Position numbers and translations under genes: made by a program
In this document: one piece after another, positions 35,171 through 48,699 of the stretch
Numbering within the stretch: the stretch's first letter is position 1
Layout of the letters: each line of letters starts with the position of its first letter
Origin: Owenia fusiformis
Lineage: Eukaryota > Annelida > Polychaeta > Sabellida > Oweniidae
Assembly: GCA_903813345.2 (NCBI GenBank)
Contig: CAIIXF020000003.1
Coordinates: 32,053,151 to 32,117,150 of the forward strand
DNA: 64,000 nt
Direction of reading: 5' to 3'
The notes under the pieces: generated by a model
The model's input: the letters and a program-made list of their open reading frames with translations, nothing else
The model's database searches: none
Told to the model about the DNA's origin: nothing

Positions 35171-35828
35171 TTAAATATTTCGTCCAAAATCTTTAAAATT
35201 TTACTCCTTCCGTATTTGGTATTTTGGCAAGAACTTATTTTTCTACCAAGATTTTTTCATTCTCACATAATTACATTCAAGCCTCTAGTATATATACCCA
35301 AATTGAAAATGTATTTAAAAGTAACATCACATGTTATCATCTTTCTAGTCCAGTGAAGCTAAAGAAATATAAAATGGCTACACAGATATGTTTAATCTTA
35401 AATCATGCCTTGATGCAGTTATGTGTCATGTTCAAAGGGGTTCTCTCTCACAATGATGGGATTGTGCACTAACAACTTTCCATGTAAGTCATTACACTGG
35501 AATTGTACATCACCACAAAGATACACCTTAAGTCCTTAATGTATGCCAAGTATGGTGCAGCATATATGTACATGGACTCAAATTTATATATACATAAAAT
35601 TTTAGTGATAATTTTAAATAAAAGTGAAAAATGAAATACTGATTAAAATAGAAAAAAGATCTCTGTTAAATATTGTATATAATATTTCTACTGGTAAAAT
35701 GGACTAGTCTAAGTCATCCCTCTGATAATATTTTTGCATAATTTCTATTTACGGGTTCGTGTTCAAAGGAATTAATCTATCGAGATTCCGCAACTACCAT
35801 GAAGCCGCCTACTCAATATTGGTTCCTA
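35171..35828. other. Unassigned interval
   Basis: One 82-codon frame (35224-35472) has no recognisable domain. Nothing else was seen. Confidence 0.35.
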
Positions 35829-35830
35829 TA

Positions 35831-38800
35831 GGTAGTAAGCTAGCACCCAAAAATGTATTAGTTCGTGAACAAATTGAAATTACTTGTTTCTTATGTATTT
35901 TTATATGATGCTTCAGAATTTTTTTGTCTGACGCGCCATATCCGGGGCGAAAATTGTCAAAATGGGGTTTTCGACCCTAAAATGGAAAATTACTGGGGGT
36001 ACTTTATCATCACTCGATAAATCATTCTGTTAGTCTTCAATCATCATAATAATTGTATGGGGAGTTGATTGGATCATGCTGAGGTAGTATGTAAAATTCC
36101 AATGCTCTGTCACTCATGGTTGTCATGGAAACCACAATTTTCGTTCAAAATATCCTTAATTTTGCAAAACCTGAACATGTACATCATGTAGAATATGGAT
36201 TATTTTTCGAATCAATACATATCAGCACATTTTAGCACACTCAAAATAACCAGTACAGTTCAAACATTTGTTTAAATATAAAGGATATTGCAACTTACAT
36301 GATTGGTCAGTGTCAAAGAACATACAATTACATGAGTGATCAAAAGTGGGCGTCGCCCCCATAATAGTAGATGATTGCTATACTCTATAAAAACAGAGTT
36401 CAACTTGACTTTTGAGATACATTTACACTAGACTTATTTGATTATATTTTATATCAAGCATTTCTGGTAAATAATGTACATCTAAGTGTTATAGTTATTG
36501 CATTGGGGGGGGGGGGTACAGAGGGGGGGGGGCTAGTAAAAGAATTGGGAGGAGGCAGAGCTAATCAGCCTTAAGTATAAATCTCATCTACATATATCTG
36601 GATTTCATGGGGTACGTCTTCTGCATGGGTCTTCTTCATATTCATCTCAGTATATGGGATATTACAACTTACATGATTGGTCAGTGTCAAAGAACATACA
36701 ATTACCCAAGTACAGTGTAATCAAGAGTGGGCGTCGCCCCCATACTAGAGTAGATGATTGCTATTCTCTGTAAAAACAGAGTTAAACTTGACTTGAGATA
36801 CATTTACATTGGACTGGTTATTGCATGAGGAGGGGTGAGGTTAGTAACAGAATTGGGAGGGGGCAGAGTTAATCAGCCTTAGGAATACTAATAAATTCTT
36901 CCTATTGACTTCTTCATAGAGTATTTTCTGGGTCTTCTTAGTTATCTCAATATACTGTATATAGTTATTGTATGGGAGGGGGGTAGTAACAGAATTCGGA
37001 GGGGTGGGGGGAACAAGTCAGCATTAAGTATCAATTTCATCTTCAGAGTTCTGGATTTCATAAGATACATCTTCTGTAGTCTTTCTGATTCATCTCCTGG
37101 TGCTATATCAACAATCATTTGTCTGAGAATACCAGTCAATACTCAATGCAATGGTGGAGTCATTCAGTTTCCATCCATATCCATCTTCTGCTGGAATGTC
37201 AGGGTTTACAATATGGGCCATATGCACGATAAGTGCTTTGTAGTAAGCTCTTGACAAGGTGGAAGAAGACTGATGTCGGTTCCTTCATAGTCTTTGATTG
37301 TTTTATGGGGTCTAAACTTCTATTTCAATTGGTTTATGTGGTTTTGCTGGTGTAAGACATTGTGGCTTAACATAAATGTTTTTTTATTATATTAATCAGT
37401 CTTCTTTTGTGTGTCCAGCACTACACTTTGCTGTATTCTGTGCTTATCCTAACACATTGATTGAAGGACTTATAAATGAAAGATATGTAATCTTTAAAAT
37501 GCACATGAGAGATGGATTGAAAATGTGTTTATTCCTTGTGACAATATTACTCGGGCCCATATCGGCCCTAAGGAAATATCATACTAAATTTCATGGATTC
37601 TCTGATGGGTTGTTTTGTTTCTGGAGCTGGCAGAAAATACATGTTTTTCAAGATACTTCTAACAGCAGAGTGATTATGTGATAATTAAATCCAAAATTCA
37701 TTAAACGAACCTGATAGGAGAAGGAGTGGGTGGTGGCACATCACCTTATCAAATGTAGAAATACATGAGTCCCTTAAGATTGGAATGAGTTCATGAATAA
37801 GGATGCAAACAAGAAGCAACTATACCAGTTACACTTAATAAGACCAGAATATGCCAAGAAAAAATCTACCGTGTAGCAGGTGGGAAATGCCATATCCTTT
37901 CTAGTGATCATCATGATAAACCATGAAATTTTATTTCTTCCCAGCCCTTCAGGTGAGACAGAAAGATGCTATGAGTATCAGAGCGTCTAGTCATGGCAAT
38001 ACAACAACTATAGATGAGCCTTCTCATAGTCTGATCATTTTCATTCTTGGGATTTATCGCATGATATTGATATATCAACAATCTCTCAAGAGAAAATACC
38101 ACTAAACACTTGCAGATTTGAGAGTCATTCAGCTGGGACTCAATATGGTGCTCCATCTTTTTAAAATGTGCTATCCTGCCCCTTCAACGCCTGGCACTTA
38201 CTTCATCTAGCGAAGGTATGAAGGCTGCATATATTATGCCAGACCCTAGATGGGAGTAGTAACAGAATAATTGGGAGGGAGTAGAGCTCCCTCCAAGGTC
38301 TGAAACCACTTCCCCACCCTCACCTCATATAAAAACTATACTACTAAACATATTTATGAGAAATGGTTTATATAAATTATATTTGAACATGACTGTATTC
38401 ACGCCTTCTATAAACTGTGAACAAAGTCAACATTTTACCCGGGGTATATATGTCAACACTACCCTTGGTAATACAAGTAATTTGTGACATCAAGAGGGCT
38501 GTAGTAACGGCAGACCATAAGTTGAATATTCGAAAAATTTTGGGGAGTTTTCATGTTTGAATTGTAATATATACCTCAGAGCAGGCGTGATATTGACAAT
38601 GACCCCTTAGGGCTAGGTACAAAAGCTTTCGAACCCCTCACTCTCTTGCATAGCCATGTGGAGTGTATTTGTCAATATAACACCTGCTCTTCAGTCTATA
38701 TTTCTTAAATAATAGAAGTATAGATGACGTATAGATGACAGTGATCTTCTAAGCATTAAAGCAAGCGGGCGCAGTACCCACCTGAGATTTTGAAAATAGG

Positions 38801-40236
38801 TTTGCACCCACCTGAAAATAGGTTTGCACCCACCTGAAAATCCATATGCACCCACTTGAAAGTTAGAAAAATCATGAAAAATCAGCATATTTTGACCAAT
38901 TTTGGTCTAAATTGTGAAAATGAAAATTTTATACCCACCTAAGAAGAAATCCTAGGGAGATCACTGGATGATCTTAAAACTCAAGTTGACCTCTGTTTGT
39001 AGAGAATGAACCATATGAGCCCCCTTCCAGTTTCTATTACTAGCCCCCCCCCCTCTCAACCTGCCTCTCATGCAATAACTATAAAACTCAGATGTCACTG
39101 GTCAGTATCGAGCGATGGTATATGCCATATAAGCCTGGTTTAGTTCAAATATCAAAGCGTTACATCAACTATAAAGTAGTTTAAGTCAATGAAAACTATA
39201 AGATATGAGATGTACATTATTTACCTGAAATGGTTGATATTAAGTATAATCAAAGAAGTATAAATGATAAATATATATATATATATCTTGAAAATTCTAC
39301 TTAAACCCTGTATTTATAGAGAATGGAAATCATCTACTACTATGAATGTGATGATGCCTACTTTTGATCACTTATGTAATGGTATGGTCTTTGACACCAA
39401 TCATGTAAAATGTAGTACCTATATATTGTTATGAAAATGAAGAAGACCCAGAAGATGTAACCTTTGAATATCCAGAACTATATAAATGAGAATTATACTA
39501 AGGCTGATTAGCTCTGCCCCCTCCAAATTCTGTTACTACCACCCCCCCCCCCCTCCGCTCCCCATGTAACAACTTTTACACTCATATGTACATTATATAC
39601 CAGGGATGCATGATATTAAGTATATTCAAAGAACTTCAATATAAATGTATCTCAAAAGTCAAGTTAAACTCTGTCTTTTCAGAGAATGGTAATCATTTAC
39701 TATAATGGGGGCGACACCCACTTTTGATCACTTATGTAGTAGTATGGTCTTTGACACTTACCAATTATATAAATTGCAATATCCTTTATGCTTAAACAAA
39801 TGCTTGAACTTCCCTGGCCATTTTGGGTGTGCTAAAATATTCTTATATCTGTTGATTTGAAAAATAATCCTCATTCTATATTATGTACCTGTACAGGTTT
39901 GGCCAAAATTAAGGATTTTTCAATGAAAATTGTGGTTTCCATGGCAACCATGAGTGACAGGTGATTGAACCTTAACATACTACCTCAGCATGATCCAATC
40001 AACTCCCCATAAAATTATTATGATGATTGAAGACCAACTGAAGGATTTATTCAATGATGATAAAGTACCCCCTGTAATTTTCCATTTTAGGGTCGAAAAC
40101 GCCAATTTGACAATTTTCGCCCCGGAAACGGCGCGTCAGACAAACATTTTCTGAAGTATCACATAAAAATACATAAGAAACAAGTAATTTCAATTTGTTC
40201 ACGAACTAATACATTTTTGGGTGCTAGCTTACTACC
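35831..40236. mobile_element. 4.4-kb element with kilobase-long inverted ends and TA duplication
   Basis: The ends are GGTAGTAAGCTAGCACCC and GGGTGCTAGCTTACTACC, each next to TA. The arms pair over at least 1 kb with moderate divergence (for example gtgggcgtcgccccca on the left and gggggcgacacccac on the right). Within the arms a block of about 300 bp is itself repeated (near 36290, 36650 and 39590), with long G or C runs at about 36507-36529 and 39540-39553. The central 37-38.9 kb has short frames, none convincing. No complete transposase was recognised. Confidence 0.75.
38780..38870. repeat. 22-bp tandem repeat gcacccacctgaaaatagg
   Basis: About four units of gaaaataggtttgcacccacct lie inside the 4.4-kb element. 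A related degraded copy lies outside it at about 41018-41080. Confidence 0.7.
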
Positions 40237-40238
40237 TA

Positions 40239-41722
40239 CTAGTTTCATCAGTTACTTTATTGATTTCTCAGCTTGTTCCCTCCATTAGGCATAACTAGAA
40301 GACAACCCTTTGGTAAGCTTATGCCAAATTCTATGCATTTCTACTCCTTTGAAAATGGAAGATTTGAAAATTTGTATCTTTGATGACATTGTTTGTAATC
40401 ATGTAAAAATTCCATCAAGAATTGGGCTGAAAATTCATATTGTTGTGACACCAATTCATGTATCCATTTGAGATTAATATAGCTGGTACTGTTGCCTTAT
40501 AGGATACATTGGGGAGTAATACATACACCAGTTTGGATGATAGATTTTTCTATAATCAAACTAGCTTGCCCATTAAGCAATAAGAAAGACATTTACAAAA
40601 TCTTTACTTTGTTTGCAGACATCTTTAAATGGCATCAACTGGATTTGTTTAAGACTCTGGATTTGCTAATGTTTAAAGAAAGAGTATAAGGGGTAAGTTT
40701 ATTTTATGGCATTCATCTTGCTTTTAGTCTTTTATTCTGATATTGAATAATTTCAATCGGCTAAGATGGGTAAAGCATACTATAGCATTCCTTAATTGAC
40801 AAGGATTTATTATCTTTGCCTGGTTATATTCAAGCTGATTCAATGGACATGTTTCAATGTACATGTATTATTAAACAGTCTCGCAATTTTGCTTTGTAAC
40901 CAAATTGTTTGTTCAGGGAGCAGATTCTAACATGGTGTCAGAAGAACATTTTACTTGCTCCTTCATTGATTTGAATACCATAGAGTGATGTTCCCAGCAC
41001 TAAAGGAATTGAGTGGAGCACCCAATTGAAACAGGCTTGCACCTACCCGAAAACCCCTTTTCACCCACTTGAAAATGAGTAGAATCAGAGTTTAGCATAT
41101 ATTTGAACTGAAACAGTTTTGTCAGAATTGTAAAAATAAGAATTGTGTCCTCATAAGGAAAGATCCCGAAAAGAACAATATCGTGCATGTACATGTATCT
41201 TCTGATCATGTTGTACATCACTGACTCCCAAATAGAGCAGGGGGGGGGGTTAAGGATGCTTCTATAAAGATTCAGTGATGGCCTCCATAAGGCTTCTTCT
41301 TTCCCATAGCAATGGTTTTTGGAAACCATTTGTATTCATATGCATTCATACCTAGTCAGGCCCAATAGTTTACCATCAGAATGCCTAAAATTTAGATTAG
41401 CTATTTCAAAATATAACTTCTACATGCAATTCCCTAATTCCAATTCTTGAAAGCACGTCTCACAAAGAGAGAAATTGACTGATTGTTATTGATTTTTCAG
41501 AGTGCAGCCTTCTGATTAGGAAGTAATGCTCCTATTTCACATATAGCATTCCGATACATTTCCTAATTATTTCATCGGGATAATCACAGGTCATTGCTAT
41601 GCGATTTACATATTATATTGCAGATTTTAATTGTCTAATGTAAGGATTGCAATTGTAAATTCATTCTTCACTTATTTTTTCCTTTCTGTCACTGGAAATA
41701 GTGTAAAACCAAGTCTAAGATA
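40239..41722. other. Unassigned interval with possible LTR remnant
   Basis: At 40931-40945, aacaTGGTGTCAGAAG resembles the end of an LTR followed by a tRNA-Leu primer-binding site. Upstream attaaa and tctcgcaattttgct would suit an LTR 3' region. No matching second LTR or gag/pol was found. The frame at 40492-40689 is not recognised. Confidence 0.35.
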
Positions 41723-41724
41723 TA

Positions 41725-42714
41725 CAGGGTGTCTCAAAAAATGTACCCAAAAGTATATCAAGAGCACAGATAAACCAATCAATATTTTCAGACATTTTTT
41801 GCATGGTCATGTAGCCAAAACATGAAAGTTTTCTCCCCAATACACCATTTTTATTTCAGTCATGTCTTTTTGATGCTTTAACCCTTTACCCTTTACACCA
41901 CATAATCGATGTAACCTCATTTTTCGATGACAGCCTGTATCCTTACTGATTCATTGTTCATTACATTTGATAATAATTCCGGTGGAATGTTTTGGATTTC
42001 TCTTTGGATGTTGTCCTTAAGTTGTTCTAGGTCTTTTTTCTTGGAATGAGCATTAAAACACTCCTTCAAATAGCCACAGAGAAAGATGTTTGAGGACGAC
42101 AATGGCAGAACAAACACAGATAATCAGGTCAATTATCGGCAAATGATTCAGGAGTTACCTTCCAGAGTTAGGCAGGCTAGCCTAGAGATCAAATGATATC
42201 CAAATGAAAACACAGTGGTCTCACATTGATACACACAACAAAAGCTACATTAGAATCGCAACCAATGCAGTTTCTTGAACCTCTGACCTCTCTGTATAAG
42301 GGGGCTATAAGACATTGTGAGGGCCTCCCTTATTCACCATATTTGACGGCCCATACTTTTTTCTTTGAGGCTATTTGAAGGACCAGTTTTATGCTAAACC
42401 CAAGCTAAGAGACCTAGAACAAGTTAAGACCAGCATCCGAAGAGAAATCAAAACATTCCACCAGAAATATCAAATGTGATGAACAATGTGGTAGTAAGGA
42501 TACAGAGTGTCATCGAAATATGAGGTTACATTGAATATGTGGTGTCAACGGTAACGGGTTTAGTATCAAAAAGGCAAAACTGAATTAAAAACTGTGTAAA
42601 GGGGAAAACACTTTCATCTTTTATCTACAAGACCATGCAAAAAATGTCTGAAAATATTGATTGGTTTGTCTATGGTGTTGATATACTTTTGGGTACATTT
42701 TTTTGAGACACCCT
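41725..42714. mobile_element. Foldback dimer of mariner-type element 3' halves
   Basis: Inverted ends CAGGGTGTCTCAAAAAATG and the matching complement lie next to TATA/ATA. Both arms encode the C-terminus of a Tc1/mariner-superfamily transposase in opposite directions (minus 41917-42117, and plus about 42340-42530). The shared peptide is NIPPE(L/I)xSNVMNN.xVRIQ.VIE. The catalytic DDE core is missing from both arms. Confidence 0.8.
41917..42117 (-). pseudogene. C-terminal fragment of mariner-type transposase
   Basis: The 66 codons contain FLCGYLKE followed by a charged helix and NIPPELLSNVMNN. This is the ending seen in IS630/Tc1-mariner transposases after the last catalytic acidic residue. 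The rest of the protein, which would cut and rejoin DNA at TA sites, is absent. The mirror copy in the right arm has an internal stop in the same peptide. Confidence 0.7.
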
Positions 42715-42715
42715 A

Positions 42716-43800
42716 TACATGTAGTTCTATCTTACTTGTTTCTCTCTGCCGTGTGAAACTCTTTTATTGCTAGAATTGGTAGGTGTCTGCCTTAGAACTG
42801 CTGGTTGACATGTATGTGTACATAGGAATACGGTACATGTAGGTCCACATGGTGAACTTCTTATGTAATTCCTGGATTATAATTGCCAATGATAAACCAA
42901 ATGGTTATTAATTTCAAATGAAATAGAATTAAAATGACATTTTTCATTTTTTTCAGTTTTATGTATCGTTACAGTCTCCATCTTTTTTTGTGGATGGTGA
43001 TTAACATTTGGTGGTTGGTGTCTGACTGTTAGCGTTAATGTCATCTAAAACAAATGGCAGGTGGTGACATTTGCATTATGCCTTGTTTGTGAAAGTGCGA
43101 TAGACAAACTTATATATTTAGCTGATCATCAAGGGGGAGATTGTTTAACTGCCTACATGGTAGACTCTCTGATTGCTAAATACTTTCTCCAAGGTTGATA
43201 CATTTGTTATGTGGTTACACAACCTGCATTAGATTTAAACTACCATTAGTTTGTTTTATCCTAATGAACAAAGTAGGGATATAGTGAAGCTCTCCATCAG
43301 TCCACCCATTACTACATTTATCATTCGTTCACCAGTCTGTATAGCATATAAGTCAAATAACAATAGTAATGGACTGGATACATGTATTCTGATAGTTAAG
43401 AAATGATCAGGTAAATCAGAGTGAATTCAACTATTTTACAAAAAAGCAATTCAATTCCAAGCCTGGTCCCAATGAGATTGATCCTATTCTTGATCTTATG
43501 ACCAAACAGATTGCATTTTGTCATTGCCCTTTAAGAATTCCTTAATCAAGGGGGTATGTTGGTCTCCTTAGATATTGAATTATTCAGGCGGTAATTGTTC
43601 ATTTCCTCAGCCACATACTTCAAGTACTTGCATCCGACTTTTGTCAATACTAAACTTTAAAGATTAATTGGTATTTAATCACTGGCTAAATGGATAAATT
43701 AACCCAAGAGAAGATGATAACTATGTGGAATATTAGAGAGTTTTGTTGAGATAAAAGAGAACTAGCACAGAAACTTGTTCGAATGTCCCAATACATTTGT
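42716..43800. other. Unassigned interval
   Basis: No gene is recognised. A short ggtggttggtg segment at about 43010 resembles, in complement, the ccaaccgccaaccaccaacc stretch near 22296. Confidence 0.35.
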
Positions 43801-44400
43801 ATATTCAATTTTGTAGGAAAGACTTCACCTTATTCCACACCTCTCTATAGAAATCATAATTCTCTTGGGAACACCTCTTCAAAGTAAACAACTCTAGGAG
43901 TTACCTTGCTTCTATTGTAAATATCTCTCCCAAAGAAACTTTCTCTTTTAAAATGTCCTTCCATAGAAATGTCAATTTACAGTAGAACATCTCTTCCAAG
44001 ATAACTCACAGAAAATCTCCTCTGTTAAATAAATAAATAAACACCCCATCAATAGAAAATATTATCCGAAAGAATCACCCCGACAGTAAAGATCCAAAAG
44101 AAAGACAACTCTTTTGGGATCTTCATATACTTTCTATAGTAAAACATCTCTTCCATAATAAGCACTTCCCTTTTTGATAAACACCTCTTCCTAAGGAACA
44201 TCCATCTATTAAAAAAATATTTTTAATAAGGAACATCCATCTTTTAAAAAAGCTATTTTTTCTAAGGAACACCCTTCTATAAAAAGTGATTTTTTCTAAG
44301 GAAAATCCATCTATTTTTCCAAGGGAAAACCCATCTATTAAAAACATTCCTAAGAGCATGCAAAGCTTTCTAAAATATTTCCATATAACAGGGGTTTCAC
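43801..44400. repeat. Degenerate repeats of ctaaggaacayccatctat
   Basis: Diverged units of about 45-60 bp, clearest at 44200-44340, each have taaggaacatccatct followed by an A/T-rich run. The 96-codon minus-strand frame reflects the periodicity (repeated FLIDG..LG). Related aacacct-containing segments appear at about 45690 and 47910. Confidence 0.6.
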
Positions 44401-44879
44401 TAGAATTTTTCACAACAGGCTAAATAATTGAAAACAACAGGTAAAATTAATGGAAATCATAGATTTAACATGGAAAAGTCCCTAAAAACTAAAAATCCCT
44501 AAAACAACAGGCGATTTTGTGAAAACAACAGGTGAAAATTGCATATTGCCTGCTGCTAATGAAGAAACCCCTGTATAAGAATAATGGCTTTTTCTAAGTG
44601 GATCCCTCTGCATTTAACACCTTTTTGTGACACAAGTGTGATTTTTACATAGACAACCCTTTAACTACAGACTGTTAAATATACTTCAGTGTTATCATGT
44701 TAAATGAAACTTAAGAGATGACGTTTCCCAATTCTCCTTTCTATTAGCTGAGGGGCTTAATTGCTGGTAAATTTCTGATTTTGAATAGAATGTAATTGAT
44801 TTTGCATTCTTGAGCACTGCCAGTATGTAGCTATGTCATTGATTTAACCTGTTTGTTTATAACACTGTTATGTTGTAGA

Positions 44880-45100
44880 AGCCATAAATAAGGTATTACT
44901 GGTCAGGCCCGTAGCCAGGATTTGCCAAGGGGGGGGTCAATTTTCAAAAATTTCCAGGGGGGGTTCACATTTGACAATTTTGCCCCAAATATGGCTAAAA
45001 TCACTTGAAAAGTGCTCAAAATGGTGAAAAACTGCATGATTTTGAAAGAATTTTTGGCCAGGGGGGGGTTCGCTACAGGCTTGCTGGTTTAATCACAGAA
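44880..45100 (+). repeat. Interspersed repeat with cccgtagccagg and G runs
   Basis: ggcccgtagccaggatttg is followed by long G runs and tttgacaattttgcc. Related sequences occur near 57850, 60953, 61170 and 62850 in both orientations. Confidence 0.55.
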
Positions 45101-47156
45101 TAGGACAAGAATAAATATTTGGATACTATAATATATTACTCATTCTTATAAGACACTCTTGTGCAAATCTATTGTGCTCCTGTACTATGACTTAACAGTT
45201 CTATATTCTGCTAATCACAATTGGAAAACTCATGAAACATTCCCTAATATTATCAATAATCATATATTTCAGCGTGGAAATAGGAAATATATACATTGTA
45301 TCATCCACAGAAGCAAATTTCCTGTATGATTCTATCACCATGAGAGCCCATTAATGCATATGCTATTTTCCAATGCAGGAAATGATGAAACATCTGCTGC
45401 CCCATATCAAAAATCACAGGCTCTGGGCCTCAACGGCCATTTTAATGTAGCAGTTGTAGCTCTATATAATATATTGATAGTACACCTGCAGTAATATTTC
45501 AAGCATTGAGGAATATTAGGGCCACGCCCATTGAATAATTTTTATCAATTTATTAATTTATTTCAACATGAAATATTTACAAAACATTCATAAAAATACA
45601 AATATAGTATAGAACATAGAATTAAAAAAAAAACGTGGAAGATATTTATGATATAGATTTGAAGTTTACTTAAATATTCCATATACAGTAAAACCTGTAT
45701 AGTAAACACCTATGAAACCACAAAAATGTGTTCACTGTAGGTAGATATTCACTACAGATAGGAAATTTTATGCTAGAATCAATGTAAAATGTGTCTTGAA
45801 ATGTGGAATGAGGGGAAATCCTGATACTCTGTGATTAGAAAATACATTTAATTTCCACATAAATCAATTGTGGAAATATCATACAATGAGATCAAAACGA
45901 CCTCTAGTTGTCATGTGTTTCCATAGAAACATATTTGTCACTGCCACTGAAGGATAATACGAAGAATTAATGTTTCCTAATATGGATCTAGTACTTATCT
46001 TCTCAAAAACTCAATCTTTAAATGTTTTTTTATTCTTTTTATTTATTAAAATCACTAACAATTTATATAACAGTGATAAAGATTTTCCAAGGGGACATTT
46101 GGCTTATCTAAGTGTATATGTATACATTATTGATTTACCTCAAATAAAAAAGAGATACATTCTGAAAAAAACATAAAAAGTACAAAAGCAAACCTATTTC
46201 ATAGACTAGCAGATGTCTGTAAGAGGCCAAGTAAGAACAACAAACATCAAATATTAATGTTTTTAGATCTAATGATGAAGATTTTTTTTGATCAACCCTC
46301 ACAGTTATTTATTGAATTACATAATACCTCGTAAAGGTTTTTTGCTACTCACTGATCACATGATTATATTTGATGGACAATAGAGAAATAAATGATATAC
46401 ACGAAGATGATGATATTATGAAGGGTGATTTTAATGATGAACCAATCCAGCTTTATCTGAACCATCCACAAGAACCTCTTTGAACTCAAGAGTAATATCA
46501 CTAATTATATAAACACTATTATCATATTTAGGATTTCTATTATACTAGTCAGTAATAATTACCCTAATGGCACTGAAAATGATATCTCTGGTATAAATTA
46601 CAATAAATCTTATTTTTTATTTCCCAAGAGCTGGAGTATCAGTATTGTTTTATTCGCAGATAATGCACTGACGTAAGTGGATATTTGTTAAGAGTGGCAG
46701 CTGAACAGATTCAGTTTTAGATTTCGTTTATTTTAACCCTTGTGTTACTCTTGTATTTTATTTCTGTCGAGTTCTCTACCCAGAGAAGGTGATCATGTGA
46801 TCAGTAGGTAGCAAAAATCTTTAACAGTTTAAGAAATCCATTTTTGCTTTCTTCATGACATTAAAGATTTTGTGGCTCATTTCAAATTTTGAACCCAGTA
46901 TTTATAGAATTCTTATATTTTCTAGAGTTCATGAAATTAGTTTACATAGAGAGGCAAATCTTTGAATTGAAGCTCCATTTTTCATGATTTTCAGGTCTAA
47001 ATCACAGCAGAGCAAGCTAGGATTGTGTGCTACTCAGGAATCGATTCAGTCTAGATTAAAAACCAATTTATATGGTAAGTAATGATAATAGGTAGCGTTA
47101 TATTATTCTCTGTAATTTTGCTCATCACAGCTTCCTATTTTTGCAACTGACAGTTT
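45101..47156. other. Mostly unassigned, one loose inverted repeat
   Basis: About 46336-46364 and 46788-46818 are inverted copies built around ctactgatcacatgat and could mark a decayed element of about 490 bp. A LINE-like tail with A-run lies at about 45545-45635. No gene was recognised. Confidence 0.4.
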
Positions 47157-47390
47157 AGAAATAAACGAATAAAATTCTGATGTTTCACCCGTATTGCTTT
47201 ATTTTTCTTCTATTATGGCTTAAGGTGGATTAATTGATATTAAGGGTCTCTAGTTTTAACTCATCCTTTGGTAGATCCTTTTTTGGTATCAGTACCATTA
47301 ATCCCCTTAGAAATAAACTAATAAAATCCTGATGTTACACCCTCATTGCTTTATTTTTCTTCTATTATGGCTTAAGGTAGATTAATTGGT
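47157..47390. repeat. Direct repeat of about 82 bp, 152-bp spacing
   Basis: tagaaataaac(g/t)aataaaat, cattgctttatttttcttct and attatggcttaaggt occur in the same order at 47157 and 47309. Confidence 0.75.
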
Positions 47391-48690
47391 ACTAAAAAGT
47401 ACATTATAACCTTTATAGCATGTCATCATACAGAATTAGAGTATTATGGTAATTGATTGACATTCTTGCTGGTATAGAAACTTAATTGAAACCATCATGC
47501 TTTGCGGGATTATCCAGGAAACTCGTAAATTGATGAAGAATAGAAATATTTGTTTGAAGTATAAGAACAAAAATTGCAACTTAATTTCAATTATTTTCAA
47601 TGGAATTACAAGTTGTAGTGCAATTTGATAGACAAGACGCAATGTTTCTTTAAATTAGTTTTGAGTAAAATCTCTGTATCTTTATATAACAGGGACGGGG
47701 GTGCTGAGGAAAAGTATGACTTATGAGAAGATGCTTGTAGATATTTCATTTTCCGGTGTTTTTTTCGCATTTGCGATGTGAGAACCATCGTTCGAGTTCA
47801 AGGAACGTAGGGAGGTCAGATCTGATATTTGCGTTGGTGGAAGTCTAGTAGGCCTGATCTAGGCTGTTAGTTTTACATATTACTGAAGAATCATCTTTCA
47901 CATACAGTAAAACCTGGCTTAGTGAACACCTGTCCCTAGTGGACTCCCTTGCTCCACACATTCTCTACTGACTTCTGTATAAATTACCTTATCTGTAGTG
48001 AACACCTACCAACACTGGACACTGAATATTTATTTTTTTTTTTTCTCTGCAAAAATGTTCAGTAGTGGAGTTAGTGGACAATTCTGACATAGATATCTAC
48101 AAAAAGTATCCTTATGTTTTGAGAATTTCAAATCCTCAAGTCTGAGCAATTCCATTTTCAACAAGGGCCTGGGTGTAAAGAAATTTAACAACTAGACAAT
48201 CTGGTGCATTGTCCAATTGATGCAATGTATGAGAGACAACTATGAATATAAGAAAAGGTTCCCAAGTACAACTCTAAATTGATTGATGGCTTAAAACTCT
48301 AATACTAACTCTGAAGCAGAACTGAATTATTAAAGGCCAGGAAGTTAATTGGGAAAAGAACTACTGGGATTTAACTAGAATAGAATAACAACATCTTAGA
48401 CAGAGATGTATGTTTAAGCAGATCAGCTCTTCAGTACTGACTTCCAAATATATGTCCCACCACTCCTCATAGGTGGGTTTACTTACCCTATAACTCTCTT
48501 ATCTTTTATACAATTTTACTGTTTGATAATTGTAAAACCCTAATAATCCTAATTCAGCTTTTGTTTTTTCCATACTGTATAGGTGTATCTAGCCTGGAAA
48601 AAGATGGCTCAGCTGCTTTAAAAATTGCGGGAATTTTTTGCATTTAGTGCTTTAGTTTTTCATTTTCATATATATATTTCACATATAATC
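47391..48690. other. Unassigned interval
   Basis: Two short minus-strand frames (47436-47642, 47606-47788) are not recognised. A tagtgaacacct-type repeat lies at 47905-48070. Confidence 0.35.
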
Positions 48691-48699
48691 GGTGTTTTT

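Noticed and set aside
37376-37681. 101-codon frame in the centre of the 4.4-kb element, considered as a transposase
   Set aside because: No catalytic or DNA-binding motif is visible. It may be decayed coding sequence but cannot be supported.
44123-44413. 96-codon minus-strand frame with FLIDG..LG repeats
   Set aside because: The peptide periodicity mirrors the DNA repeat ctaaggaacatccatct.
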